A DNA stretch of 5,858 bases. Origin: Sulfitobacter sp. GTDB lineage: Bacteria > Pseudomonadota > Alphaproteobacteria > Rhodobacterales > Rhodobacteraceae. The stretch spans positions 1 to 5,858 of the forward strand of contig JAPKCR010000176.1 in NCBI GenBank assembly GCA_026421135.1, given 5' to 3'. The position numbers were made by a program, and so were the translations under genes. Under the pieces are notes generated by a model, which saw only the letters and a program-made list of their open reading frames with translations, was not told where the DNA came from and searched no databases. The first letter of the stretch is position 1. Each line of letters starts with the position of its first letter. Of the stretch, positions 1-5,400 are shown piece by piece.

Positions 1-75
1 TTGGCTTTAGGCGCTGATTTGACGATGGCATATGCATCTGATCGACGGTGTTAAGTGGAACATTCACTAGGCGAT
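1..75. other. Left-edge flank; possible 3' end of a plus-strand gene
   Basis: The plus-strand frame beginning at base 1 stays open for 17 codons and stops with TAA at 52-54, while the other two plus frames stop within the first 15 bases. This could be the last residues (ending ASDRRC) of a gene that enters from the left and converges on the co-polymerase gene. Seventeen open codons is weak evidence and the residues match no family I recognise. No GC-rich hairpin followed by a T run is visible, so I cannot point to a terminator for the minus-strand gene ending at 76. Confidence 0.2.
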
Positions 76-1641
76 TTATCCTTTCAACCGAGAGAAACTA
101 GACAGTGTCTGTGCTGGTTTTAGGGTGCCCATGAGGTGCACCGGATCCTTGGTATAGTTATGGACCGCCCATATCAAAGTGGGGAGTCCGACCGCCAAAA
201 CCACAGCCGTTGCAACCGTCATTTTGCGCCTCCGCAAGAGTTCGACGCTCGTCGGTTGATATGGAAGGGTCGCAAATGGGACGATGCCCAAGGCGTTGCT
301 GATGTCAGTTGCCCGACGAATACGTTTGCCAAAGTGCTCTTTGAGGGAAATGAAGATTAACCCGCAAAACAGCCCTATGGCAAATCCCGCCGCAAGTGCC
401 CTGGATCGGCTTGGCCCCTGGGGGGAAAGGGGCGGAACTGCCTTCTCAAAGAGGGTGATGTGTTGCCCCTGTTGCAGTGTTTCGATCATCTTCCCGGTTT
501 CGGCGCGCACCTTGTTGGAAATGGCCTGATCATGTTGCAAACGCGTGTTGGCCTGCGCACGTTCAAGATTGCCAAGGGTGATTGCGTGCGAATTGGTTGC
601 CTCGATCGAAGTTGTAAGCGCGGTTAATGACGCTAAAATCTGTTTTTTGCGGTCAGCAAGATCGACAAGGTCCCCGTTAATCTCGGCACGCTCTATTTGA
701 TAGCTGGTAATTTTTTTCGGGATATTCGCGTGTACCAGATGGTTTTGTTCGTCGCTCCCAAGCCGTTCACGAAGACCTTTTACCTGCAACGACAGCATTT
801 TTACACGCGGGTTGTCTGCAGAAAATAGTGTGGACTGGGTCGCCAGATCTTCTTCGAGGCGGGCCAATTGGATTTCTTCGCTTGATTGGAGGTTTTCTGG
901 ATCGACGGCATTGGTTGCAATTAGAAATTGCTGACGTCGTTCTGCTTTTGCTCGAATTTCCTGCAGGTTTCCGATTTGTCGTTCGACCTGCAACAACCGC
1001 TCTTGGCCCGTGGTATGTTGGGTCCTCCGGAACGCCAGACTGTCCGGAAGGCTGTCCGAATTCCGCTGCCTGAAGGCTAGTATTTCAGCATCCTGCGCCG
1101 CCAATTCTGCTTCAAGTCGGATGACCTCTTGCGTAAAGAATTCCACCGTTTTCCGAGCGGTTTTGGTTCGTGTAGCAACGTCTTCTTGTAACAACATGGC
1201 GGCAATTTCATTGGCCACATCCGCCGAAAGCTCAGAATTAGGGGCCTTAAAACTGATGCTGACAATTGGGGCGGCGTCACGGCTAGGGGCATGGGTCATG
1301 CTGATCCTAGACCGAAGATCACTGATTACATCATGTGTCGTAAGATCATCAAAATCTTCGTTTCCATAGATCTTTTTACGCTCCGCCAAGTGTAAAAGAC
1401 TGTCGCGGGAAAGGATCCGCTGCAGTGTCAGTTCCAACTGCGCAAGCGCCTGCAATCGCACGGTGGTCGGCACCAGTTCACCCGAAATCTGCTCAGGTTC
1501 CACTAGAATCCGCGTGGTTGCCACATAGACAGGCGCGCGCAGGGCCGTGAATGCTACTGCGCATGCAATGCCTGACAATGCGAACACTGCAAGCCAGTGT
1601 GTTTTTCGCAAAGTCCTCGAAATGTAGAATGGGATATCCAC
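76..1641 (-). CDS. Wzz/GumC-type polysaccharide co-polymerase (chain-length determinant), no kinase domain
   Basis: This 521-residue inner-membrane protein has the layout of polysaccharide co-polymerases, which set chain length and couple polymerisation to export. A membrane segment lies at about residues 16-35, followed by the typical Wzz start (APVYVATTRILVEP, 36-49). A long periplasmic region is rich in predicted coiled coil (about 165-235 and 255-380) and carries a GumC/ExoP-like ADNPRV motif at 275-280. A proline-rich stretch (PPLSPQGP, 403-410) then leads into a second membrane segment (about 414-433). After it comes a cytoplasmic stretch with the family-like DISNALGIVPFATLPY (446-461). 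A third hydrophobic segment (about 474-493) and a short tail follow, which is unusual for classical two-helix Wzz proteins. There is no Walker A motif, so any tyrosine kinase must be a separate protein. The start is GTG; a stop lies two codons upstream, and no good Shine-Dalgarno sequence is visible. The gene is transcribed away from the sugar transferase gene, with a shared control region between them. Confidence 0.92.
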   Translation of the reverse strand: MDIPFYISRTLRKTHWLAVFALSGIACAVAFTALRAPVYVATTRILVEPEQISGELVPTTVRLQALAQLELTLQRILSRDSLLHLAERKKIYGNEDFDDLTTHDVISDLRSRISMTHAPSRDAAPIVSISFKAPNSELSADVANEIAAMLLQEDVATRTKTARKTVEFFTQEVIRLEAELAAQDAEILAFRQRNSDSLPDSLAFRRTQHTTGQERLLQVERQIGNLQEIRAKAERRQQFLIATNAVDPENLQSSEEIQLARLEEDLATQSTLFSADNPRVKMLSLQVKGLRERLGSDEQNHLVHANIPKKITSYQIERAEINGDLVDLADRKKQILASLTALTTSIEATNSHAITLGNLERAQANTRLQHDQAISNKVRAETGKMIETLQQGQHITLFEKAVPPLSPQGPSRSRALAAGFAIGLFCGLIFISLKEHFGKRIRRATDISNALGIVPFATLPYQPTSVELLRRRKMTVATAVVLAVGLPTLIWAVHNYTKDPVHLMGTLKPAQTLSSFSRLKG

Positions 1642-1735
1642 TTTTCAGTCAGCGTTAGTGTTGGCAGGCGGGCAGGGAAATATTTGTATTAACCTTCTTT
1701 GGGCCATGTAGGATTTCTCTTTCTTCGGAGTAAAT

Positions 1736-1768
1736 AATGGAGCGGCGGTGAGCCAACCGTCCGCTATT
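1736..1768. other. Imperfect hairpin in the divergent intergenic region
   Basis: The arms AAT-gg-AGCGG-c-GGT (1736-1749) and ACC-gt-CCGCT-ATT (1756-1768) pair around a six-base loop, with small bulges. No T run follows on the plus strand. On the minus strand the bases beyond the stem read TTTACTCC, which is not a convincing terminator tail. It could be an RNA structure in the leader of either gene, or a protein-binding dyad. Nothing in the sequence decides between these. Confidence 0.35.
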
Positions 1769-1782
1769 TGGGCCTCATAAAG

Positions 1783-1797
1783 TTAAATGGTGGTTAA
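1783..1797. promoter_or_regulatory. CtrA-like full box (TTAA-N7-TTAA, perfect)
   Basis: Two TTAA tetramers are separated by exactly seven bases (ATGGTGG). This matches the known consensus for the alphaproteobacterial response regulator CtrA (TTAA-N7-TTAA). The site lies about 145 bases upstream of the co-polymerase start and 200 bases upstream of the sugar transferase start, so it could serve either gene. The match is seen in the sequence; binding by CtrA is inference. Confidence 0.5.
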
Positions 1798-1919
1798 TGA
1801 CTAAGCGTATTCTGGAATCTGCGGCGAAGTTTCGGACCGGCAAATTATTTCTTGGGGAAACGACCATCTTCGCATTCAGTTTTAACGGTCTGGTAACCCT
1901 CATAGGCCTAGCAGTTTAG
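1797..1919 (+). CDS. Possible small ORF, 40 residues, basic start and hydrophobic end (doubtful)
   Basis: An ATG at 1797 opens a 40-codon frame ending in TAG at 1917-1919. The predicted peptide has a basic N-terminal third (MTKRILESAAKFRTGK) and a hydrophobic last half (about residues 22-40, including TLIGLAV), so it resembles a short single-span membrane peptide. Against a real gene: no clear Shine-Dalgarno sequence, a start codon that overlaps the perfect CtrA-like box, two other CtrA-like boxes overlapping its 3' end, and no recognised family. It is listed because the gap is otherwise without a gene and the peptide composition is not random-looking. Confidence 0.15.
   Translation: MTKRILESAAKFRTGKLFLGETTIFAFSFNGLVTLIGLAV
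1882..1896. promoter_or_regulatory. CtrA-like box, one mismatch (TTAA-N7-GTAA)
   Basis: TTAA at 1882-1885 is followed after exactly seven bases by GTAA at 1893-1896, then CC. This differs from the CtrA full-site consensus by one base. It is the middle member of three such boxes within 150 bases. Weak alone, it gains weight from the cluster. Confidence 0.3.
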
Positions 1920-1929
1920 TACTGATTAA
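1915..1929. promoter_or_regulatory. CtrA-like box, one mismatch (TTTA-N7-TTAACC)
   Basis: TTTA at 1915-1918 and TTAA at 1926-1929 are seven bases apart, and the second half continues as TTAACC, as in CtrA half sites. The box ends 68 bases before the sugar transferase start codon, which makes it the best placed of the three for control of that gene. The same TTTA-N7-TTAAC form recurs upstream of the export gene at 4702-4716. Confidence 0.4.
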
Positions 1930-1997
1930 CCAGAATAAGGTGACCGCGCCTTGTATCGATACTGGTTTGATAATGCCAAATTGAGGTCTGTCGCCAA

Positions 1998-2711
1998 ATG
2001 ATTTTTCATGACTTTGACACTGTTTCATCATCCCTCGATGTGACGCGCGCGATTCCACTAAGACCCTGTAAATCAATAGACTTTGGTGAAGAATCCGGCA
2101 CCCCCGACCTTTACCGGAATGGCGGAAAGCGGCTGTTTGATTTGTTGATTTGCCTTGTTATTGCGCCGCTCATTATCCCTCTGACGACTTTGTGTGCCGC
2201 GTTGATCGCTTTAACTGGGACTAAGCCGTTCTATTCCCAATACAGGATAGGGCTGAATGGGCGGGTTTTCAGGATGTGGAAGTTGCGGTCGATGGTTGAC
2301 GATGGGGATAAAGTCCTTGCCAGACATCTTGAGCGTGATCCGGTTGCGCGGCTGGAATGGCAGTGCCTTCAAAAGTTAAAGCATGATCCGCGGGTTACCA
2401 GCTTGGGTGCTTTTCTGCGTCGGACATCTTTGGATGAATTGCCGCAGATCTGGAACGTAATAAGGGGCGAGATGAGCCTTGTCGGACCGCGGCCCATGAT
2501 GATCTCCCAAGAACCGCTTTATACTGGGCAAGACTACTACAATTTGCTTCCCGGAATCAGCGGAAATTGGCAGGTGTCATCCCGAAATCTATCGGATTTT
2601 TCTGAGCGCGCGGGGTTCGATACGGCCTATTCCGCGAAACTTTCTTTACGGGGCGATCTTTGGATCTTGGTCAAGACCGTCAGCGTGGTTCTAAGGGCCA
2701 ATGGTCACTAG
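1998..2711 (+). CDS. Initiating sugar transferase (ExoY/WbaP-type phosphoglycosyl transferase)
   Basis: This 237-residue protein belongs to the bacterial sugar transferase family (monotopic phosphoglycosyl transferases). It would move a sugar-1-phosphate from a UDP-sugar to undecaprenyl phosphate at the inner face of the inner membrane, starting the repeat unit. After a non-conserved 40-residue leader comes the membrane-dipping helix ([11 protein letters not shown] onward, about 44-72). Next are QYRIGLNG and FRMWKLRSM (81-99), the catalytic Asp-Glu pair in [10 protein letters not shown] (D146, E147), [10 protein letters not shown] (157-166) and [13 protein letters not shown] (185-197). Length and motif order fit the short ExoY form, which lacks the extra N-terminal membrane region of WbaP or WcaJ. 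The ATG at 1998 has only a distant GAGG (1983-1986). The next gene overlaps the last 11 bases, so the two are probably co-transcribed. Which sugar is used (galactose, glucose or another) cannot be read from the motifs. Confidence 0.95.
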   Translation: MIFHDFDTVSSSLDVTRAIPLRPCKSIDFGEESGTPDLYRNGGKRLFDLLICLVIAPLIIPLTTLCAALIALTGTKPFYSQYRIGLNGRVFRMWKLRSMVDDGDKVLARHLERDPVARLEWQCLQKLKHDPRVTSLGAFLRRTSLDELPQIWNVIRGEMSLVGPRPMMISQEPLYTGQDYYNLLPGISGNWQVSSRNLSDFSERAGFDTAYSAKLSLRGDLWILVKTVSVVLRANGH

Positions 2712-3684
2712 GATGGGTCAATGTGCGAAGTTTGCATCGGATGTCGAAAACGCCGAACTGACCGTAATCATCATCAGCTACAACACCGCGCAATTGACGT
2801 TGAAGGCGATCGAAACCCTATATGCCAACACCTTTGAGACAAAGTTCAACTGTGTGGTGTTTGATAACGCATCAAAGGATAATTCGGTGGCTATCATCCG
2901 CGCGGCATATCCCCGGGTTCATGTCATCGCTTCAGAGGAGAATATTGGCTTCGCACGCGCGAACAATTTGGTCGCGAGAGAATGTAAAACGCCGTATCTT
3001 TTGCTGTTGAACCCAGACACAGAAACCCAATCGGGTGCAATTGACGCACTGATGGCGTTTGCCAAATTCAATCCGCACGCAGGTATATGGGGTGGGCGAA
3101 CCATCTTTGCCGACGGGACTTTGAATATTGGGTCTTGTTGGGCTGATCCAACGGTAAGAAGCCGTTTATTTCGGGCTTCGGGGCTAACAACGTTGCTGCC
3201 ACGTTCACAGTTTATTAGCCCAGAAACATACGGGGGCTGGCAGAGGGATAGCATCCGGGATGTTGATATTGTTGTTGGATGTTTTCTGTTGGTTGGACGT
3301 CCGCTATGGCAACAGCTAGGGGGATTTCGAGCAAAATATTACATGTACGGAGAGGACGCCGACCTGTGTTTGCGCGCGCGCAAGCTTGGCTTTCAGCCAG
3401 CAATTACACCTAAGGCTACTATCATCCACCATGTCGGGGCATCGACATCACGGAGCGAGGAAAAAGCTATTTTGGTCATGAAATCGCGCGCTTCGCTGAT
3501 CCGTGATCATTGGCCACGGTGGAAAATCGGAACCGGAATTTTCCTGATGTGGGTTTGGGCTGCACTGCGCTTTTTGGTTACCCGCCCCTTGGGGCTGTCG
3601 CGGCATACGAGGCTCCAGAATAGTGCAAAGCGGTGGCACGCGATTTGGACGCGGCGTGCGGAATGGCTGCCGGGTTACGCATAG
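2701..3684 (+). CDS. Family 2 glycosyltransferase (rhamnosyltransferase-like)
   Basis: This 327-residue inverting transferase with a GT-A fold probably adds a sugar to the lipid-linked repeat unit on the cytoplasmic side. Visible motifs are the nucleotide-binding start TVIIISYNTA (21-30), VVFDNASKDNS (52-62), NIGFARANN (81-89) and the metal-binding region LLLNPDTE (101-108). Further on come GGF (207-209), YMYGEDADLCLRARKLG (214-230) with the acidic ED-x-D cluster expected for the catalytic base, and IIHHVGAS (241-248). This motif series is typical of the WbbL/rhamnosyltransferase-like group, but the donor sugar cannot be assigned. A hydrophobic stretch near the C-terminus (about 276-293) may hold it at the membrane. 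ATG at 2701 overlaps the preceding gene by 11 bases, with AAGGG only three bases upstream. ATG at 2713 is an alternative that removes four residues, all outside the domain. The 3' end overlaps the convergent NodZ-like gene by 10 bases. Confidence 0.94.
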   Translation: MVTRMGQCAKFASDVENAELTVIIISYNTAQLTLKAIETLYANTFETKFNCVVFDNASKDNSVAIIRAAYPRVHVIASEENIGFARANNLVARECKTPYLLLLNPDTETQSGAIDALMAFAKFNPHAGIWGGRTIFADGTLNIGSCWADPTVRSRLFRASGLTTLLPRSQFISPETYGGWQRDSIRDVDIVVGCFLLVGRPLWQQLGGFRAKYYMYGEDADLCLRARKLGFQPAITPKATIIHHVGASTSRSEEKAILVMKSRASLIRDHWPRWKIGTGIFLMWVWAALRFLVTRPLGLSRHTRLQNSAKRWHAIWTRRAEWLPGYA

Positions 3685-4640
3685 GCCTGTATCCAGCGCT
3701 TGGCGACGACGGTCGGTGACCACTTATCGACATCATGCAACTGTGTCGCAGACATGTTTCCTAGGTAGGATGAGGTGACCGAGAATGTCGAATGACGTGA
3801 ATAAATTAAATGATCGCATCGGGACAACAGCCACATATCAATCAAGGCATTTTCTGCCTCATGCAACTTTTCGATGTCGGAAGCGGGCCAATGCAGCCTG
3901 CTACCATCAGTCGGGAGGTACTTGTTGATATGGTAAACATTGTCGAATTCCGCCGCAATTTGCGTTTGGACATCGGCGTTGTCAGTTGCAAGAAAAACCG
4001 AAGCGCTTGGCGTTCTAGTTAGCCTTTTGCTAAGCGCCTTTTTGATCGGATCAAGCGGTATTTTGCGATCAGTATAACGGATATGAACGCCGATACTCGG
4101 CCGGTTCAGTTGGGTGGCTGTGGCACCGACCTGCTGAAGAACTCGATCATTAGGAGTGAAAAACCGATCAAGATATTCGGCAATCAGCCCGCTTTCAGAG
4201 TGGTGCGCAAAGCGCGGATCGCGTGCCAAATGCTGTGAAATTCGATTGAACTTTGGCAGGTACGACCAGTAAACGGCGATATCCTCGTCTGAATCAAGAA
4301 CCTTAAGGTCAACGCAAAACCTGCGATATCCGGTTGGGCTAGAATGGCTTTTAGGCGCAAATTTTTCAATCATCTCTTGGGGTGTCAGGCCCAGATTTCC
4401 GGACCAGATCGCGGGCGTGACTGACGCTGCTAAACCGTCGAAGGCATCGCATTTTTGGGTAATCGGCGTATTGAACAACAGCGGATAGGCATTCGTCCCG
4501 ATCGGGGCATAGCTGCCGTCGCGCCAATCGATAACGGGTGTGCGCCCGGTCAAATCTGCAAAAGCAAGACCACAAACAGCCGAGAGGATACGATTGCCCA
4601 ACCCGCCTTTGCCTTTGATTAACAGAATGCGTTTTGTCAT
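3675..4640 (-). CDS. NodZ-like (GT23-related) putative fucosyltransferase
   Basis: This 321-residue protein resembles the NodZ/alpha-1,6-fucosyltransferase group. The N-terminus has a glycine-rich GGLGNRILS (12-20), followed by TGRTPVIDWRDGSY and NAYPLLF (31-56), which closely resembles the start of rhizobial NodZ. The donor-binding region shows IGVHIRYTDRK (183-193), matching fucosyltransferase motif I (H-x-R-R-x-D) except that the second Arg is Tyr. VFLATDN (215-221) follows, and then a third block, ALIDMWLLSRCDHLIYSRHS (265-284). NodZ fucosylates chito-oligosaccharide Nod factors. Here, within an exopolysaccharide locus and with no nod genes in view, a role in adding fucose or a related sugar to the polysaccharide is more likely, by inference. 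The ATG at 4640 has a good ribosome site (AAGG, 4647-4650 on the minus strand, six bases away). The gene is divergent from the export gene and tail to tail with the family 2 transferase. The family call is good; the substrate is unknown. Confidence 0.85.
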   Translation of the reverse strand: MTKRILLIKGKGGLGNRILSAVCGLAFADLTGRTPVIDWRDGSYAPIGTNAYPLLFNTPITQKCDAFDGLAASVTPAIWSGNLGLTPQEMIEKFAPKSHSSPTGYRRFCVDLKVLDSDEDIAVYWSYLPKFNRISQHLARDPRFAHHSESGLIAEYLDRFFTPNDRVLQQVGATATQLNRPSIGVHIRYTDRKIPLDPIKKALSKRLTRTPSASVFLATDNADVQTQIAAEFDNVYHINKYLPTDGSRLHWPASDIEKLHEAENALIDMWLLSRCDHLIYSRHSTFSVTSSYLGNMSATQLHDVDKWSPTVVAKRWIQAYA

Positions 4641-4701
4641 TCCCTGCCTTTTCCTTTGTCCGATGTAAAAATCACGCTCCGGTCAGCATCATGGTTAACC
4701 G

Positions 4702-4716
4702 TTTACATTTCTTTAA
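4702..4716. promoter_or_regulatory. CtrA-like box, one mismatch (TTTA-N7-TTAAC)
   Basis: TTTA (4702-4705) and TTAA (4713-4716) are exactly seven bases apart. The box lies four bases beyond an exact CtrA half site (ATGGTTAA, 4691-4698) and 53 bases upstream of the export gene start. It has the same form as the box at 1915-1929, which suggests that one regulator acts on both plus-strand units. CtrA is the natural candidate in an alphaproteobacterium, but this is inference. Confidence 0.4.
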
Positions 4717-4759
4717 CTCTTGAGCGTTCAAGTTAAAGCGCAGGAACATTGAGCTGTGA

Positions 4760-4764
4760 AAGGA
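4760..4764 (+). promoter_or_regulatory. Ribosome binding site that fixes the export gene start
   Basis: AAGGA lies five bases before the ATG at 4770. An in-frame TTG at 4749 would add seven residues (MSCERKE) but has no such site. The strong site and the well-formed signal peptide starting at MRRSFARK both favour 4770. Confidence 0.75.
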
Positions 4765-4769
4765 AAGAA

Positions 4770-5390
4770 ATGCGCCGTAGCTTTGCACGAAAACTGTGGC
4801 TTAACCGACTGCCGGCCCTTGTAGGTTTTGCGATGTTGCTAGGAACACATTACGCAGCCGCGCAGTCCTATCATATCAGGGCAGGGGATATTTTGCGGAT
4901 CGAGGTGCTGGAGGATCCCGAGCTCAACCGATCAGTTCTGGTCACGCCCGATGGTAGAATATCTGTGCCTATGGCCGGAACTATGCGGGCTTCGGGGCAG
5001 CCGATAGAAGCTGTTCAACGCGGACTAGCCGGGCGGTTAGCGGCGAGTTTCGCCAATCCGCCGAATGTTTTTGTATCAGTTGAACGACTGGCCGATCGGC
5101 GCCCCGATCTGCAGCAGCGAATTGGTCCCAAACTGATTTCAGTCTTCGTTATGGGCGAAGCGAACAAGCCAGGTATGCTGGAAATACCACCCAACACGAA
5201 TGTTTTGCAGGCTTTTGCAATGATGGGTGGATTTACGAAGTTTGCAGCAATCAAACGCATCCAATTGCGCAGGGGTGAGCAGATCGTACCGTTGAATTAT
5301 CAGCAAATCGAAGCCGGTTCAGCAGCGGCCCGAATGAAATTTCAGGATGGTGACGTGGTCGTCGTGCCGCAAAGACGCTTGTTTGAATGA
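4770..5390 (+). CDS. Polysaccharide export protein (Wza-like, short OPX type)
   Basis: This 206-residue exported protein (from ATG 4770) belongs to the outer-membrane polysaccharide export (OPX) family. A signal peptide (basic RRSFARK, hydrophobic core about 14-25) ends at AAA before Gln32, fitting signal peptidase I. There is no lipobox cysteine, unlike Wza. The Poly_export domain follows (about 33-105): YHIRAGDILRIEV, VTPDGRISVPMAG and ANPPNVFVSV. Next is one SLBB domain (about 122-185) containing VFVMGEANKPGMLEI and ALAMMGGF-like AFAMMGGF, and the protein closes with FQDGDVVVVPQRR (191-203). Wza is much longer and ends in an amphipathic helix that forms the outer-membrane pore; this protein stops at the SLBB region, so it probably cannot span the membrane. 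It would form a periplasmic ring linking the inner-membrane co-polymerase to an outer-membrane partner. The gene directly downstream, a putative barrel starting 10 bases after the stop, is a good candidate partner. Confidence 0.94.
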   Translation: MRRSFARKLWLNRLPALVGFAMLLGTHYAAAQSYHIRAGDILRIEVLEDPELNRSVLVTPDGRISVPMAGTMRASGQPIEAVQRGLAGRLAASFANPPNVFVSVERLADRRPDLQQRIGPKLISVFVMGEANKPGMLEIPPNTNVLQAFAMMGGFTKFAAIKRIQLRRGEQIVPLNYQQIEAGSAAARMKFQDGDVVVVPQRRLFE

Positions 5391-5400
5391 AGCCCGCCCC

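Larger units (their letters stand above)
1642..1997. promoter_or_regulatory. Divergent intergenic control region between co-polymerase and sugar transferase genes
   Basis: This 356-base gap must hold the promoters for the minus-strand co-polymerase and the plus-strand sugar transferase. It is more AT-rich than the flanking genes. It contains a hairpin (1736-1768), a perfect TTAA-N7-TTAA box (1783-1797), two one-mismatch versions (1882-1896 and 1915-1929), a TTAACC half site at 1689-1694, a 10-base palindrome GTATCGATAC (1953-1962) and a possible 40-residue ORF (1797-1919). A GATAAT resembling a -10 element lies at 1969-1974, but no matching -35 element sits at 16-18 bases upstream. I therefore cannot assign a housekeeping promoter. 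An activator-dependent promoter would fit, but that is inference. Confidence 0.6.
4641..4769. promoter_or_regulatory. Divergent control region with phased TTAA motifs and a dyad
   Basis: This 129-base gap separates the NodZ-like gene from the export gene. TTAA occurs at 4695-4698, 4713-4716 and 4733-4736, that is, every 18-20 bases or about two helical turns. ATGGTTAA (4691-4698) is the exact reverse complement of the CtrA half site TTAACCAT. An imperfect dyad pairs TTAACTCTTGA (4713-4723) with TCAAGTTAA (4728-4736); its core CTTGA-GCGT-TCAAG (4719-4732) is perfect. No clear -35/-10 pair was found for either gene. Confidence 0.5.

Noticed and set aside
828..1369. Plus-strand open frames opposite the co-polymerase gene
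   Set aside because: They lie antisense to a well-supported Wzz/GumC-like protein and their translations show no recognisable domain or ribosome site.
1951..1974. TTGTAT and GATAAT as a sigma-70 promoter for the sugar transferase
   Set aside because: The spacing is only 12 bases, too short for a -35/-10 pair, and no better -35 element is found at 16-18 bases.
2919..3723. Minus-strand open frames opposite the family 2 transferase
   Set aside because: They are antisense shadows of a gene with all expected glycosyltransferase motifs; their products have no domain signature.
4749..4769. TTG at 4749 as the start of the export protein
   Set aside because: It has no ribosome binding site, and the ATG at 4770 has AAGGA five bases upstream and begins a well-formed signal peptide.
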